Shown: positions 1 through 7,955, counted from the first letter of the stretch. The stretch is DNA of 52,977 nt from Gammaproteobacteria bacterium (GCA_018820395.1 JAHJOG010000206.1:1-52977), one strand, 5' to 3'. Numbers and translations: made by a program. The notes: generated by a model not told the origin, from the letters alone.

Positions 1-608
1 CGCAGCACCTGCACGCCGGCCGCTCGCAACTCATCGGCCGCAGCGGCCGCGCCGAAGGCGTAGAGCACCGCGGTCTGCCGCGCATGCACCCGAGCGCCGA
101 GCGCGAGCACGTGCTGGCAGGCATCGGGTTGCAGTGATCCGAGCTGCACGACGAGCAGGTCGACCGGTGCCACAGCGGCGTCGTCGCGCGCGGCCGAGAG
201 ATCGTCATGAACGCCCACCACCTCGCAGCCGGCGGCCGCCTGCAGCCGCCGCGCCAGTCCGCGGCCCACGACCAACGCCTTGACCGGGCTCGCGGCGAGG
301 CTCTGCGACACCTCAGCCTCGGGAAGCGTGCCGAGGCCTCGAAGCGCTTCCAAGTCGAGCTGGGCGATCGTGCCGATGGCGTGACCGTGTTGCGTCAAAA
401 CCCGCAGCCAGCGCAAGCGCTGAACGTCGGCTTCGCTGTACAGCCGCTGCCCGTTGCCTTGCTTCGGCGCAGCAACGACGCCATAGCGCCGCTCCCACAC
501 GCGCAGCGTCGTCACGGGCAAGCCGGCAAGTCGCGCTGCCGTCCCGCTGCGCATGCGCACGGCGCCAGAGGTGGGCGCGGCGGGCCGATGGGGAATCAGG
601 GTGTTCAT
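1..608 (-). CDS. MerR-family transcriptional regulator (3' end outside window)
   Basis: The reading frame starts at the ATG at 608-606 and runs off the left edge, so about 202 residues are visible. Residues 18-75 form a MerR winged helix-turn-helix, with the usual start RMRSGTAARLAGLPVTTLRVWERRYG. A short linker then leads straight into a Rossmann-like part (KALVVGRGLARRL). The relatives that sense light through adenosylcobalamin (CarH/LitR) carry a helical bundle with a WxxExxH motif between these parts; I do not see it here. The gene is divergent from an FAD oxidoreductase and Fe-S photolyase cluster, as light- or stress-responsive MerR genes often are, so it probably controls that cluster. 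The signal it senses is unknown. The fold is certain, the role is inferred. Confidence 0.82.
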   Translation of the reverse strand, partial: MNTLIPHRPAAPTSGAVRMRSGTAARLAGLPVTTLRVWERRYGVVAAPKQGNGQRLYSEADVQRLRWLRVLTQHGHAIGTIAQLDLEALRGLGTLPEAEVSQSLAASPVKALVVGRGLARRLQAAAGCEVVGVHDDLSAARDDAAVAPVDLLVVQLGSLQPDACQHVLALGARVHARQTAVLYAFGAAAAADELRAAGVQVL

Positions 609-757
609 CAAGGAAGTTCCGCGGCAGAAAGGCAGGAACGCGAGGTTCGTGAATGACTCGATCATGACACGGTTATTTGGCTATATCCAGAGTCGATAAC
701 GGTTTTGTCTATGGAATTCGCTCTACTATGCGACTCATATCGAAGTCGAAACATCCC
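609..757. promoter_or_regulatory. Divergent control region of the photolyase cluster
   Basis: This 149-base gap separates the divergent MerR gene and FAD oxidoreductase. It is clearly more AT-rich than its surroundings, notably around 670-730, as expected for a shared promoter and operator region. I could not place a convincing -35/-10 pair at standard spacing; a TTGTCT (705-710) and TACTAT (724-729) are only 13 bases apart. MerR proteins act on promoters with unusual spacing, so the absence of a standard pair is not decisive. Confidence 0.35.
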
Positions 758-1840
758 ATGCCTCACGCATTGACCGCCCCTCGTCCCGAAGCGCCCAGCG
801 TCGCGATCGTCGGCGCGGGTCTGTCCGGCGCCACGTGCGCCGCGGCCTTGCAGCGCGCGGGCTTCCGGGTCACGGTGTTCGACAAGTCGCGCGGAGTGGG
901 CGGACGCATGGCCTCACGCCGGGTGCGCTGGACGTCGGACGCCGGCGAAGCCCACGTGGCCGCCCTCGACCACGGCACGCATCACTTTCTGGCGGAGCAG
1001 CCGCGCTTTCGGTCGATGATCGCGTCGGCCGAAGCCGCAGGGTGCGTCGAAAGCTGGCGTCCCGAAGTCCATTCGGTCTGGCCCGGCGCGGCGCCTCTCG
1101 GCTTCGTGGCCGTGCCCTGCATGCCGGCACTTTGCAAGCATGTGCTGGCGGGCCTGCCGGTGCGGCCGCTGCAGCAGGTCATGCGGTTGCGGCGCGACGC
1201 CGAAGGCTGGCACCTGCAAATGCTGGAAGGCGACAGCGCCGGTCCTTTCGATCAAGTGGTGCTGGCCCTGCCCGCTCCTCAGGCTGCATCCCTCATCGCA
1301 AGCCATGCCGACGGCTGGGCCGAGACCCTGGCCGCGGTGCCGATGGCCTCGTGCTGGACCCTGATGGCTGTCACCGACGACGTCGACTGGCCCTGGGACG
1401 CCGCCGTGCCGCCGAACGACCCGCTCGCCTGGGTGTCGCGCAACGACCGAAAGCCGGGGCGCGATGCACTGCCGGGCTTCGCCACCTGGGTCGCGCATGC
1501 GTCGGCCGAGTGGTCGGCGTCGCATCTGGAAGACGACCCGCAGCAGGTCGAGGCCGAGCTGCGGGCCGCGCTCAGCACGCTCATTCCCAATGCGCAGCAG
1601 GTGCAGTGGCACCATGCCGGCGTGCATCGCTGGCGCTACGCGGCCCCCTTGCACGGCGGACTCGACGAGCGAGGCTGCTGGTGGGACGCGCGCCTGGGCG
1701 TCGGCCTGTGCGGCGACTTCTTCGGCAACGGCACGGTCGAGGCGGCATGGCACTCGGGTGACGAACTCGCGGATACGATGGTTGCCGAGATCGAGGCGGG
1801 CGGGGAATTCACCCTGCCCTTTTTGGATCTAGTCCGGTGA
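758..1840 (+). CDS. FAD/NAD(P)-dependent oxidoreductase, amine-oxidase/renalase-like
   Basis: The 360-residue protein opens with a dinucleotide-binding fold: VAIVGAGLSGATCAAAL, followed by a second glycine motif GVGGRMASRR, as in flavin amine oxidases and renalase-like proteins. The C-terminal part has a second FAD-contact motif (GLCGDFFGNGTVEAAWHSG), so the protein looks complete. The frame is open upstream to a TTG at 677 and an ATG at 728; I chose the ATG at 758 because the FAD motif then sits about 17 residues from the start. It leads a co-oriented set with a HiPIP, an Fe-S photolyase and a DUF1499 lipoprotein. Related genes often sit beside bacterial photolyases. The substrate is unknown; it may supply or tune flavin-based redox chemistry for the cluster. 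Confidence 0.85.
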   Translation: MPHALTAPRPEAPSVAIVGAGLSGATCAAALQRAGFRVTVFDKSRGVGGRMASRRVRWTSDAGEAHVAALDHGTHHFLAEQPRFRSMIASAEAAGCVESWRPEVHSVWPGAAPLGFVAVPCMPALCKHVLAGLPVRPLQQVMRLRRDAEGWHLQMLEGDSAGPFDQVVLALPAPQAASLIASHADGWAETLAAVPMASCWTLMAVTDDVDWPWDAAVPPNDPLAWVSRNDRKPGRDALPGFATWVAHASAEWSASHLEDDPQQVEAELRAALSTLIPNAQQVQWHHAGVHRWRYAAPLHGGLDERGCWWDARLGVGLCGDFFGNGTVEAAWHSGDELADTMVAEIEAGGEFTLPFLDLVR

Positions 1841-1910
1841 GGGCGCGGTCATCCGAAGCGCGATCAGCGCTCCAACAGCCCTCGTTCACCCACGATAACC
1901 AGGAATACAA

Positions 1911-2216
1911 ATGAACATCCCACGAAGAACCTTTCTGATGACGGTGGCCGCGGTGGCCGGTGCCTCGGCCGGCACGGCTGCGATGGCGCAGGCCAAACTC
2001 GACGAAAAAGACCCGCAGGCCGTCGCGCTCGGCTACGTCAACGACGCGACCAAGGCCGACACCAAGAAGTTTCCCAAGTACGCGGCAGGCCAACATTGCG
2101 CCAACTGCGCGCTGTACCAGGGGAAAGCCGGCGATGCAGCCGGTGGCTGCCCGCTGTTCGCAGGCAAGACCGTGGCGGCTGCCGGCTGGTGCAGCGCCTG
2201 GGCCAAGAAGGCCTGA
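1911..2216 (+). CDS. High-potential iron-sulfur protein (HiPIP), Tat-exported
   Basis: This 101-residue protein begins with a twin-arginine signal (RRTFLM at 5-10, then a hydrophobic stretch ending AMAQA near residue 28), so a folded cofactor-bearing protein is exported to the periplasm. The mature part has four cysteines, C63, C66, C80 and C94, in the CxxC...C...C pattern that holds the single [4Fe-4S] cluster of HiPIPs. HiPIPs are soluble one-electron carriers in photosynthetic and respiratory chains of Proteobacteria. An AGGAA ribosome site lies 7 bases before the ATG. Its place between a flavin oxidoreductase and an Fe-S photolyase is unusual, and its partner is not known. Identity is firm, the link to photolyase is inference. 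Confidence 0.93.
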   Translation: MNIPRRTFLMTVAAVAGASAGTAAMAQAKLDEKDPQAVALGYVNDATKADTKKFPKYAAGQHCANCALYQGKAGDAAGGCPLFAGKTVAAAGWCSAWAKKA

Positions 2217-2243
2217 CGATCCAGTCGCCTTCGGTCGACCAAC

Positions 2244-3782
2244 GTGCGCCATCTCTACATCGTGCTGGGCGACCAGCTCGATCCGGGGGCGCCGTTGTTC
2301 GACACCTTCGACCCGGCGCAAGATCGGGTCTGGATGGCCGAGGTGGCCGAAGAGTCCACCCACGTCTGGTCGGGCAAGGCGCGCATCGCGCTCTTTCTTT
2401 CGGCGATGCGGCACTTTGCCGATCGGCTTGGCCAAGCAGGCATGCCGCTGCACTACGTGCGGCTCGATGATCCGAACAATCAAGGAACGCTCGCTGGCCA
2501 GCTCGCCGCCGACATCGAGCGGCTGAAGCCCCGGCAACTTGTCGTCTGCGCGCCCGGTGACTGGCGCGTGCTGCAGGATCTGAAGCGCACCGCCGCGGAG
2601 ACGGGGCTGCCGCTGGACGTGCGCGAAGACCCCCACTTCTTCTGCACGGTGCGCGAGTTCGCTGCGCATGCCAAAGGTCGGCGCACGCTGCGCCTCGAAA
2701 CCTTTTACCGCGAGATGCGGCAGCGCCATGGCGTGCTGATGCAAGGCGAAGGCGACGAGCCCGTGGGCGGCCGTTGGAACTTCGATGCCGACAACCGCGC
2801 CTCCTTCGGCCGCGAAGGACCGGGGTTCCTCCCGCCGCGCATCTCGTTCGAGCCCGATGCGATCACGCGCGAAGTCATTGCGCTGGCGGAGGCGCGCTTT
2901 GCCGACCACCCGGGCTCGCTCGACCGCTTCGACTGGCCGGTGACGCGCGAGCAGGCGTTGCAGGCGCTGCACGACTTCGTCACGTACCGGCTGGCGGCCT
3001 TCGGGCCCACACAGGACGCCATGTGGCCGGGCGAGCCCTGGCTCTTCCATTCATGGCTGTCGTCGTCGCTCAATCTCAAGCTGCTGAATCCGCGCGAAGT
3101 GGTGGCCGCGGCCGAAGCGGCCTATGCCGACGGCACTGCACCGCTGCAAAGCGTCGAAGGCTTCGTGCGGCAGATCCTGGGCTGGCGCGAGTACGTGCGC
3201 GGCATCTACTGGACGCGCATGCCGGCCTACGCGGACCACAACGCGTTCGATGCGCACGAAGACCTGCCCGCCTGGTACTGGACCGGCGACACCGACATGG
3301 CCTGCCTGCGCGACGCGATCTCGCAGACGCTCGACAAGGGCTACGCGCACCACATTCAGCGGTTGATGGTCACCGGCCTCTTTGCCCTGCTCTACGGGGT
3401 CGAGCCCCGGCAGGTGCATGCGTGGTACCTCGCCGTGTACGTCGATGCGGTCGAATGGGTGGAGTTGCCCAACACACTCGGCATGAGCCAGTTCGCGGAC
3501 GGCGGGCTCATGGGCAGCAAACCCTATGTCGCGACCGGCCGCTACATCGACCGAATGAGCCCATACTGCAAAGGCTGCCGCTACGACCCGGCCTTGCGCA
3601 GCGGCGAAGACGCCTGCCCGTTCACCACGCTCTACTGGGACTTTCTGATGCGACACGAAGAGATGCTTTCGACGAACCAGCGCATGTCGCTGCAGGTGCG
3701 CAATCTGCAGCGGCTGGACGCCGAGGAGAAACGCGCGATCCGCGCGCGAGCGGCCGAGATCCGAGACTGCCAACCATCATGA
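2244..3782 (+). CDS. phrB: Fe-S bacterial cryptochrome/photolyase (CryB/PhrB type, (6-4) photolyase)
   Basis: The protein has 512 residues, starting at GTG 2244. It has the N-terminal antenna-binding fold (HLYIVLGDQLDP) and the C-terminal FAD domain typical of the FeS-BCP subfamily. Four cysteines, C354, C442, C445 and C458, match the [4Fe-4S] ligands of Agrobacterium PhrB (350, 438, 441, 454) with a constant offset of four, so the cluster is expected to be intact. Members use FAD and usually a lumazine antenna to repair UV (6-4) photoproducts in blue light; some act more as cryptochromes. The stop codon overlaps the start of the next gene (ATGA), so the two are probably coupled in translation. 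Confidence 0.95.
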   Translation: MRHLYIVLGDQLDPGAPLFDTFDPAQDRVWMAEVAEESTHVWSGKARIALFLSAMRHFADRLGQAGMPLHYVRLDDPNNQGTLAGQLAADIERLKPRQLVVCAPGDWRVLQDLKRTAAETGLPLDVREDPHFFCTVREFAAHAKGRRTLRLETFYREMRQRHGVLMQGEGDEPVGGRWNFDADNRASFGREGPGFLPPRISFEPDAITREVIALAEARFADHPGSLDRFDWPVTREQALQALHDFVTYRLAAFGPTQDAMWPGEPWLFHSWLSSSLNLKLLNPREVVAAAEAAYADGTAPLQSVEGFVRQILGWREYVRGIYWTRMPAYADHNAFDAHEDLPAWYWTGDTDMACLRDAISQTLDKGYAHHIQRLMVTGLFALLYGVEPRQVHAWYLAVYVDAVEWVELPNTLGMSQFADGGLMGSKPYVATGRYIDRMSPYCKGCRYDPALRSGEDACPFTTLYWDFLMRHEEMLSTNQRMSLQVRNLQRLDAEEKRAIRARAAEIRDCQPS

Positions 3783-4240
3783 ACGCCGCGGCACCGAAAT
3801 ATTTGCTTCTCGCCCTGGTCACCGCCTTCGCAGCAGCGGGGTGCGCATCGCAATCGCCGGCTGTGCCGGACGATGCCCCGTCTGCGGCCACACGCGCCGC
3901 CCTGGCCTGCACGCTGCCTTCCAACTGCGTCAACTCCACGGAATCAGGCCTGCCGGCATTGCGCTACCAAGGTACGCGCGAGCAGGGCATGGCCGTATTG
4001 CGCGCCACCCTGGCAAGCTACGCCGAGGCGCGCGTGGTTTCGAGCGATGCGCAGAGCGTGACTGCGATCTTCTCCACGCCGCTCGGCTTCCAGGACAAGG
4101 TCGAGTTCATCGTGGACCCTGACACCCGACGCATCGACTTTCGTTCCGCATCCGGCTTCGGCCTCTACGACCTGGGCAAGAACCGCTCGCGCATGCGCGA
4201 CTTCGCGACGCGCTTCGCCAAACAGCAGTCTTCGCGCTGA
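3779..4240 (+). CDS. DUF1499 family lipoprotein
   Basis: The 153-residue protein has a lipoprotein signal: charged start, a hydrophobic core, and the lipobox AAGC with the cysteine at about residue 21. The mature part carries the DUF1499 pattern (NCVNSTES, then AYLR-like repeats and a final RSRMRDFATRF). In such proteins the ends resemble 'PNCVSS...' and 'R.RSASR.G..DLG.NR.R'; here RSASGFGLYDLGKNRSRM is present. The function of DUF1499 is unknown. The ATG overlaps the photolyase stop by four bases, which places it in the light-response operon, and its stop lies 1 base from the convergent SDR gene. Confidence 0.82.
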   Translation: MNAAAPKYLLLALVTAFAAAGCASQSPAVPDDAPSAATRAALACTLPSNCVNSTESGLPALRYQGTREQGMAVLRATLASYAEARVVSSDAQSVTAIFSTPLGFQDKVEFIVDPDTRRIDFRSASGFGLYDLGKNRSRMRDFATRFAKQQSSR

Positions 4241-4241
4241 A

Positions 4242-4949
4242 TCAGGCCCCCAGCGCCAAGTGCTGGCCATGCAACGCGGCCGAGGCCGATGACACCAGAA
4301 AGCCGACCGCCTGCGCGGCCTCTGCGGTCGACACCCAGTGGTCGGGCGACACGTCGGGCATGGCTGTGCGGTTGGCCGGCGTATCGAGCGTGCTCGGAGC
4401 AATGCTGTTCACGCGGATGCCATGCGGCGCGAGTTCGGCCGCCGATGCTTCGACCAACCGCTGCAGCGCGCTCTTCGATGCGATGTAGGCGGCCATCTCC
4501 GCCGCGCCCCGCGCGGCGGACCGAGCGGTAACGGCAATCACGCTGCCCGACCCGGCCTCGATCATCGAAGGCACCAGCGCCTGCGACACCGCGACGAACG
4601 ACCAGGCGTTGAGATTCATCATGCGGTCCCACGCCTCGCGGCTCAGCGCGTGCACGGGCTCGCCCATCTCGAAGCCGCCCGCAATGTGCACCAGCGCATC
4701 GACGCGGCCGAAGGCCTTCAGGATGACCGAGGAGGCATCGCTCATGGCCGCCGCCGACGTGACGTCGGCCTCCACCAGCACATGGCGCGAGTTGTCGACG
4801 CCCGGAAACGCCTCCAGCAGGTGATCCATGCGGTGATCGACCAACGCCAGCCGCGCGCCCTGGTCCTGAAAGTGCTGGACCACGGCGCGACCCAGCGCAC
4901 CGGCGGCTCCCGTCACGACCAGTTGCAGCGGGGAATTGACTTCGATCAT
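4242..4949 (-). CDS. Short-chain dehydrogenase/reductase (SDR)
   Basis: The 235-residue protein is a classical SDR: the cofactor motif TGAAGALG is at 13-20, a D near 61-62 (EADV) contacts the adenine, and the catalytic serine, tyrosine and lysine are S144, Y155 and K159 (YIASK). The loop HIAGG replaces the more usual NNAG. The C-terminus is short. It should reduce or oxidise a carbonyl/alcohol with NAD(P)H; the substrate cannot be told. It is transcribed away from the thiolase gene, with 95 bases between their starts, and is convergent with the DUF1499 gene. Confidence 0.9.
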   Translation of the reverse strand: MIEVNSPLQLVVTGAAGALGRAVVQHFQDQGARLALVDHRMDHLLEAFPGVDNSRHVLVEADVTSAAAMSDASSVILKAFGRVDALVHIAGGFEMGEPVHALSREAWDRMMNLNAWSFVAVSQALVPSMIEAGSGSVIAVTARSAARGAAEMAAYIASKSALQRLVEASAAELAPHGIRVNSIAPSTLDTPANRTAMPDVSPDHWVSTAEAAQAVGFLVSSASAALHGQHLALGA

Positions 4950-5044
4950 GGAACGCTCCTTGAAGACCGAAGATGGTACCCCCGGCGACCCATCCGGCGG
5001 GGCAAGGCTGGCATCATGTACGCCTGTCTTTGAATGGAGTCGTC

Positions 5045-6226
5045 ATGAAAGAAGTCGTCGTCGTCAGCGCCGTGCGCACCGCCATCGGAACCTTTGGCGG
5101 CAGCCTCAAGGATGTCCCGCCCACCCAACTGGCCGCACTGGTCACGCGCGAATCGCTGGCGCGCGCCAAGGTCGACGGCAAGGACGTCGACCATGTGGTC
5201 TTCGGGCACGTCGTCAATACCGAGCCGCGCGACATGTACATGGCGCGCGTGGCCGCCATCGAAGGCGGGTGCGCGCAAGAAACGCCGGCTCTCACGGTCA
5301 ACCGTCTGTGCGGCTCGGGCCTTCAGGCCATCGTTTCCGCGGCGCAGGCCATTCAGCTGGGCGATGCCAAGGTCGCCGTCGGCGGCGGCGCCGAGAACAT
5401 GAGCCGCGCCCCGTTCGCGTCGCTCTCGGCACGCTGGGGCGTGCGCATGGGCGACACCAAGCTGGTCGACATGATGATCGGCGCCCTGCACGACCCGTTC
5501 CAGAACATCCACATGGGCGTCACGGCCGAGAACGTCGCCAAGAAATGGGGCATCACGCGCGAGGCACAAGACCAGACCGCGCTCACCAGCCATCAGCGTG
5601 CACAGAAGGCCATCGAAAGCGGCTACTTCAAATCGCAGATCGTCCCCGTGCCGCTCCCTAACAAGAAAGGGCCGGCCCAGTTCGACACCGACGAGCACGT
5701 CCGCTTCGACGCCAAGATCGAAGACATGAGCAAGCTCAAGCCGGCCTTCCTGAAAGAGAACGGCACCGTCACTGCGGGCAACGCGTCGGGCATCAACGAC
5801 GCGGCGGCCGCCGTCGTCCTCATGGAAAAGGAAGAAGCCGCACGGCGCGGGCTCAAGCCCATGGCGCGCATCGTGGCCTATGCCTTCGCAGGCGTCGACC
5901 CCGCCTACATGGGCATCGGCCCCGTGCCCGCTTCGCGCAAGGCCCTCGAAAAGGCCGGCCTGAAGGCGTCCGACATGGATGTGGTCGAAGCGAATGAAGC
6001 CTTCGCCGCCCAAGCGTGCGCCGTCAGCAAGGACCTCGACCTCGACCCCGCCAAGGTCAACCCCAACGGCTCGGGCATCTCGCTCGGCCACCCGATCGGC
6101 GCCACCGGGGCGCTCATCACGGTCAAGGCGCTCCACGAACTCGAACGCATTCAGGGCCGCTACGCCCTCGTCACCATGTGCATCGGCGGCGGGCAAGGCA
6201 TCGCGTGCATCTTCGAGCGCAGCTGA
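5045..6226 (+). CDS. Acetyl-CoA acetyltransferase / beta-ketothiolase
   Basis: The 393-residue protein is a full-length thiolase II type enzyme. The nucleophile is C89 (NRLCGSG), and the general bases are H349 (GHPIGATG) and C379 (CIGGGQG), all at their usual positions. It joins two acetyl-CoA, or acetyl- and propionyl-CoA, to a 3-ketoacyl-CoA, or does the reverse in degradation; in this group of bacteria such enzymes often feed polyhydroxyalkanoate synthesis (PhaA/BktB), but no phaB or phaC is nearby. The ATG at 5045 is preceded by ATGGAG; an in-frame upstream start at 4973 would add 24 residues of unlikely sequence. tRNA-Lys follows 64 bases later under its own promoter. Confidence 0.94.
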   Translation: MKEVVVVSAVRTAIGTFGGSLKDVPPTQLAALVTRESLARAKVDGKDVDHVVFGHVVNTEPRDMYMARVAAIEGGCAQETPALTVNRLCGSGLQAIVSAAQAIQLGDAKVAVGGGAENMSRAPFASLSARWGVRMGDTKLVDMMIGALHDPFQNIHMGVTAENVAKKWGITREAQDQTALTSHQRAQKAIESGYFKSQIVPVPLPNKKGPAQFDTDEHVRFDAKIEDMSKLKPAFLKENGTVTAGNASGINDAAAAVVLMEKEEAARRGLKPMARIVAYAFAGVDPAYMGIGPVPASRKALEKAGLKASDMDVVEANEAFAAQACAVSKDLDLDPAKVNPNGSGISLGHPIGATGALITVKALHELERIQGRYALVTMCIGGGQGIACIFERS

Positions 6227-6247
6227 AGGAAACGCCTGCGCGCTATG

Positions 6248-6260
6248 GCTATAATCGCGG
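6248..6260 (+). promoter_or_regulatory. -10 region and GC-rich discriminator of the tRNA-Lys promoter
   Basis: A perfect TATAAT lies at 6250-6255 within the 13-base core GCTATAATCGCGG, 35 bases before the tRNA. A clear -35 at 17 bases is not visible, since that position lies in the end of the thiolase gene. The same 13 bases stand before rpsP and rplS on the other strand. The CGCGG just after the -10 is a GC-rich discriminator, typical of promoters shut down by ppGpp/DksA. Confidence 0.7.
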
Positions 6261-6290
6261 TCTTGCCTGCATGACGGCAAAGTCATTCAG

Positions 6291-6366
6291 GGGCTCTTAG
6301 CTCAGTTGGTAGAGCAGCGGACTCTTAATCCGTAGGTCGAGTGTTCGAGTCACTCAGGGCCCACCA
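6291..6366 (+). tRNA. tRNA-Lys (anticodon CTT)
   Basis: The 76 bases fold as a complete tRNA. The acceptor arms GGGCTCT and AGGGCCC pair over seven positions, with an encoded ACCA end at 6363-6366. The D arm has AGCTCAGTTGGTAGAGC, the anticodon loop CTCTTAA gives CTT, and the T arm has GTTCGAGTC. It decodes AAG lysine codons. It has its own -10 upstream and a terminator 22 bases downstream, so it is a stand-alone unit. Confidence 0.97.
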
Positions 6367-6387
6367 CCAAACACCCCGTGGTTATTG

Positions 6388-6424
6388 AAAAGCCCGCTAT
6401 CGAATAGATGGCGGGCTTTTTTCA
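6388..6424 (+). terminator. Rho-independent terminator after tRNA-Lys
   Basis: AGCCCGC (6391-6397) pairs with GCGGGCT (6411-6417), the stem is extended inward by ATC/GAT across one T-G pair, the loop is GAATA, and the 3' side runs into six T. A run of A on the 5' side makes it potentially bidirectional. Confidence 0.92.
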
Positions 6425-6524
6425 TTTCAAGGCCGCATGGCGCCGCTCCTCGGCACTCCTGATGGGTTCGAGTGAAACAAGCGCATCCAGATCCCGCCCG
6501 ACGCCAGCGCGGTGACAATACCGC

Positions 6525-6590
6525 ATGACTCAGGCCAAGCGCTTCTCGACACGCATCGACGTCAGTTTGCAGCAACCGAAAGCCGCCTGA
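6525..6590 (+). CDS. Candidate 21-residue peptide upstream of the M16 peptidase
   Basis: ATG at 6525 opens a 21-codon frame ending at TGA 6588-6590. The predicted peptide starts MTQAKRFSTR, continues IDVSLQQ and ends PKAA. It stops 3 bases before the ATG of the M16 peptidase and is in the same frame with it. No good ribosome site is visible before either start, so the peptidase may depend on translation of this frame. Three readings fit: a peptide substrate of the peptidase, a translational leader, or an old N-terminal extension cut off by a stop. It resembles no peptide family I know. Confidence 0.35.
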   Translation: MTQAKRFSTRIDVSLQQPKAA

Positions 6591-6593
6591 GCC

Positions 6594-7919
6594 ATGGTGC
6601 GGCCGCTGGCGGCGCCCGGCGCCACGATTCTCCAGACACTGCCGAACGGGGTCAGGCTTCTTGTCGTCCCGATGCCGCATGTGCAAAGCGCCAGCGTGGG
6701 CGTGTTCCTGCGTGTGGGCTCCCGCGACGAAACACCTTCCTCGAACGGGATCAGTCATGTGTTGGAGCACATGGCGTTCAAAGGAACGAACGCCCGATCC
6801 GTCCAGGCCATCAACCTGGATGCAGAGCGGCTGGGCGCGGAAGTCAACGCGTTCACCGGCAAGGACACGACCGGCTACTTCATGACCGGCCTGGGCCGGC
6901 ACGCAGAGCAGCTGCTGCGCATGACCGCCGATATCGTGCTGCACAGCACTTTTCCCGAGACCGAGCTCCAGCGCGAGCTGGATGTTATTCGACAAGAGGC
7001 CATCGAGTACGAGGAAGACCCCGAGGACAGCGGCAGTGATTTGCTCGACCGCGCGATCTGGGGCGACGACCCCATGGGCATGCCGGTGATTGGCACCGTG
7101 GGGAACATCGAGGGCTTTACCCGTCAAGACCTGGTCCGTCACGTGCAGTCGCACTATGTCGCGGAAAACACCGTCGTCGCCGCTGCCGGCAACTTCGACG
7201 TCGACGCCTGGCTGGCGCTCGCGACGGAGCTGTTCGAACCGATGCGACCCTCGGAGGCACCGTCCGTCTCGCGCCTTCCGGCGCCGGCGGCGTACGTCGG
7301 TCAACCCCTGGCCCGTCGCTTCACGCAGGTGTCCCAGGTCTACCTGAACATCGCCTTCCCGGTGGCGCCGGCGCGACTGGACCAGATGTCGCAGCAGCGC
7401 TGGCGCCTGGCGGCATCCCTCGCCACCAACCTGTTCGGTGGCGGAATGTCGGCGCCGCTGGTCGACACGGTCCGGGAGCAGCTCGGCCTGGCCTACACGG
7501 CGCATTCCACGCTCGACAGCGGGGACGTCTGGGCCAACTTCGTCGTGCATGCGGTCACCACCCCGGACAAGCTCGAAGCGCTGGTGACGTCCACAGGCAG
7601 TCTGCTGCATGCGCAGTCCGGCGCCATCGATCCCGTGCACCTGGAGCGGGCGAAGAACCAGCTCACGGTGTCCCGCGTGCGCGCAGGGGAACGAACGTAC
7701 GCGGCGATGGAGCAGGCGGTCGACGAGGTCTTCGCCAGCGCAAGCGTGACGCCGATGGCGCAAGCGCTTGCCATGATCGAGGACATCAGCGCGCAAGAGG
7801 TGCAGGACGTCTTCGGTCGGATGCTGGCGAACGCGCCTGCATTGGCGATCGCCGGCAAGGGGGTCAGTGCGCGGATGGCACGACAGTTGGCGGCGCGGTT
7901 GCAGCACGCGTACGCGTGA
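6594..7919 (+). CDS. M16 family zinc metallopeptidase (pitrilysin/insulinase-like)
   Basis: The 441-residue protein is a complete M16B-type peptidase with two homologous halves. The inverted zinc motif HVLEH gives H55, E58 and H59, and the third zinc ligand is in the helix around E135 (RQEAIEYE). The second half has the conserved VREQLGLAYTAHS segment that contacts substrate in this family. There is no signal peptide, so it should act in the cytoplasm, as PqqF/PqqG-type and processing-peptidase relatives do. M16 enzymes cut short peptides held in a closed chamber. It lies just behind a tRNA terminator and a 21-codon ORF, apart from any typical partner gene. The natural substrate is unknown. 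Confidence 0.92.
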   Translation: MVRPLAAPGATILQTLPNGVRLLVVPMPHVQSASVGVFLRVGSRDETPSSNGISHVLEHMAFKGTNARSVQAINLDAERLGAEVNAFTGKDTTGYFMTGLGRHAEQLLRMTADIVLHSTFPETELQRELDVIRQEAIEYEEDPEDSGSDLLDRAIWGDDPMGMPVIGTVGNIEGFTRQDLVRHVQSHYVAENTVVAAAGNFDVDAWLALATELFEPMRPSEAPSVSRLPAPAAYVGQPLARRFTQVSQVYLNIAFPVAPARLDQMSQQRWRLAASLATNLFGGGMSAPLVDTVREQLGLAYTAHSTLDSGDVWANFVVHAVTTPDKLEALVTSTGSLLHAQSGAIDPVHLERAKNQLTVSRVRAGERTYAAMEQAVDEVFASASVTPMAQALAMIEDISAQEVQDVFGRMLANAPALAIAGKGVSARMARQLAARLQHAYA

Positions 7920-7934
7920 GAGATTGCCAACCCG

Positions 7935-7955
7935 GGCATCTTTTGGGGAGATGCC
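7935..7955 (+). terminator. Hairpin after the M16 peptidase (no T tract)
   Basis: GGCATCT (7935-7941) pairs perfectly with AGATGCC (7949-7955) around a 7-base loop, 15 bases after the peptidase stop. There is no run of T after it, so it may protect or end the transcript with Rho rather than act alone. Confidence 0.4.

Noticed and set aside
1809..3050. 413-residue minus-strand frame over HiPIP and photolyase
   Set aside because: Antisense to conserved motifs of two real genes and without any recognisable motif.
6291..6366. tRNA-Lys as attachment site of an integrated element
   Set aside because: No integrase and no second copy of the tRNA 3' end was found in the window.
6588..6590. TGA between the 21-codon ORF and the M16 peptidase as a selenocysteine codon
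   Set aside because: No selenocysteine-element hairpin is visible just after it, and M16 peptidases are not known selenoproteins; the ATG three bases later gives a full-length enzyme.
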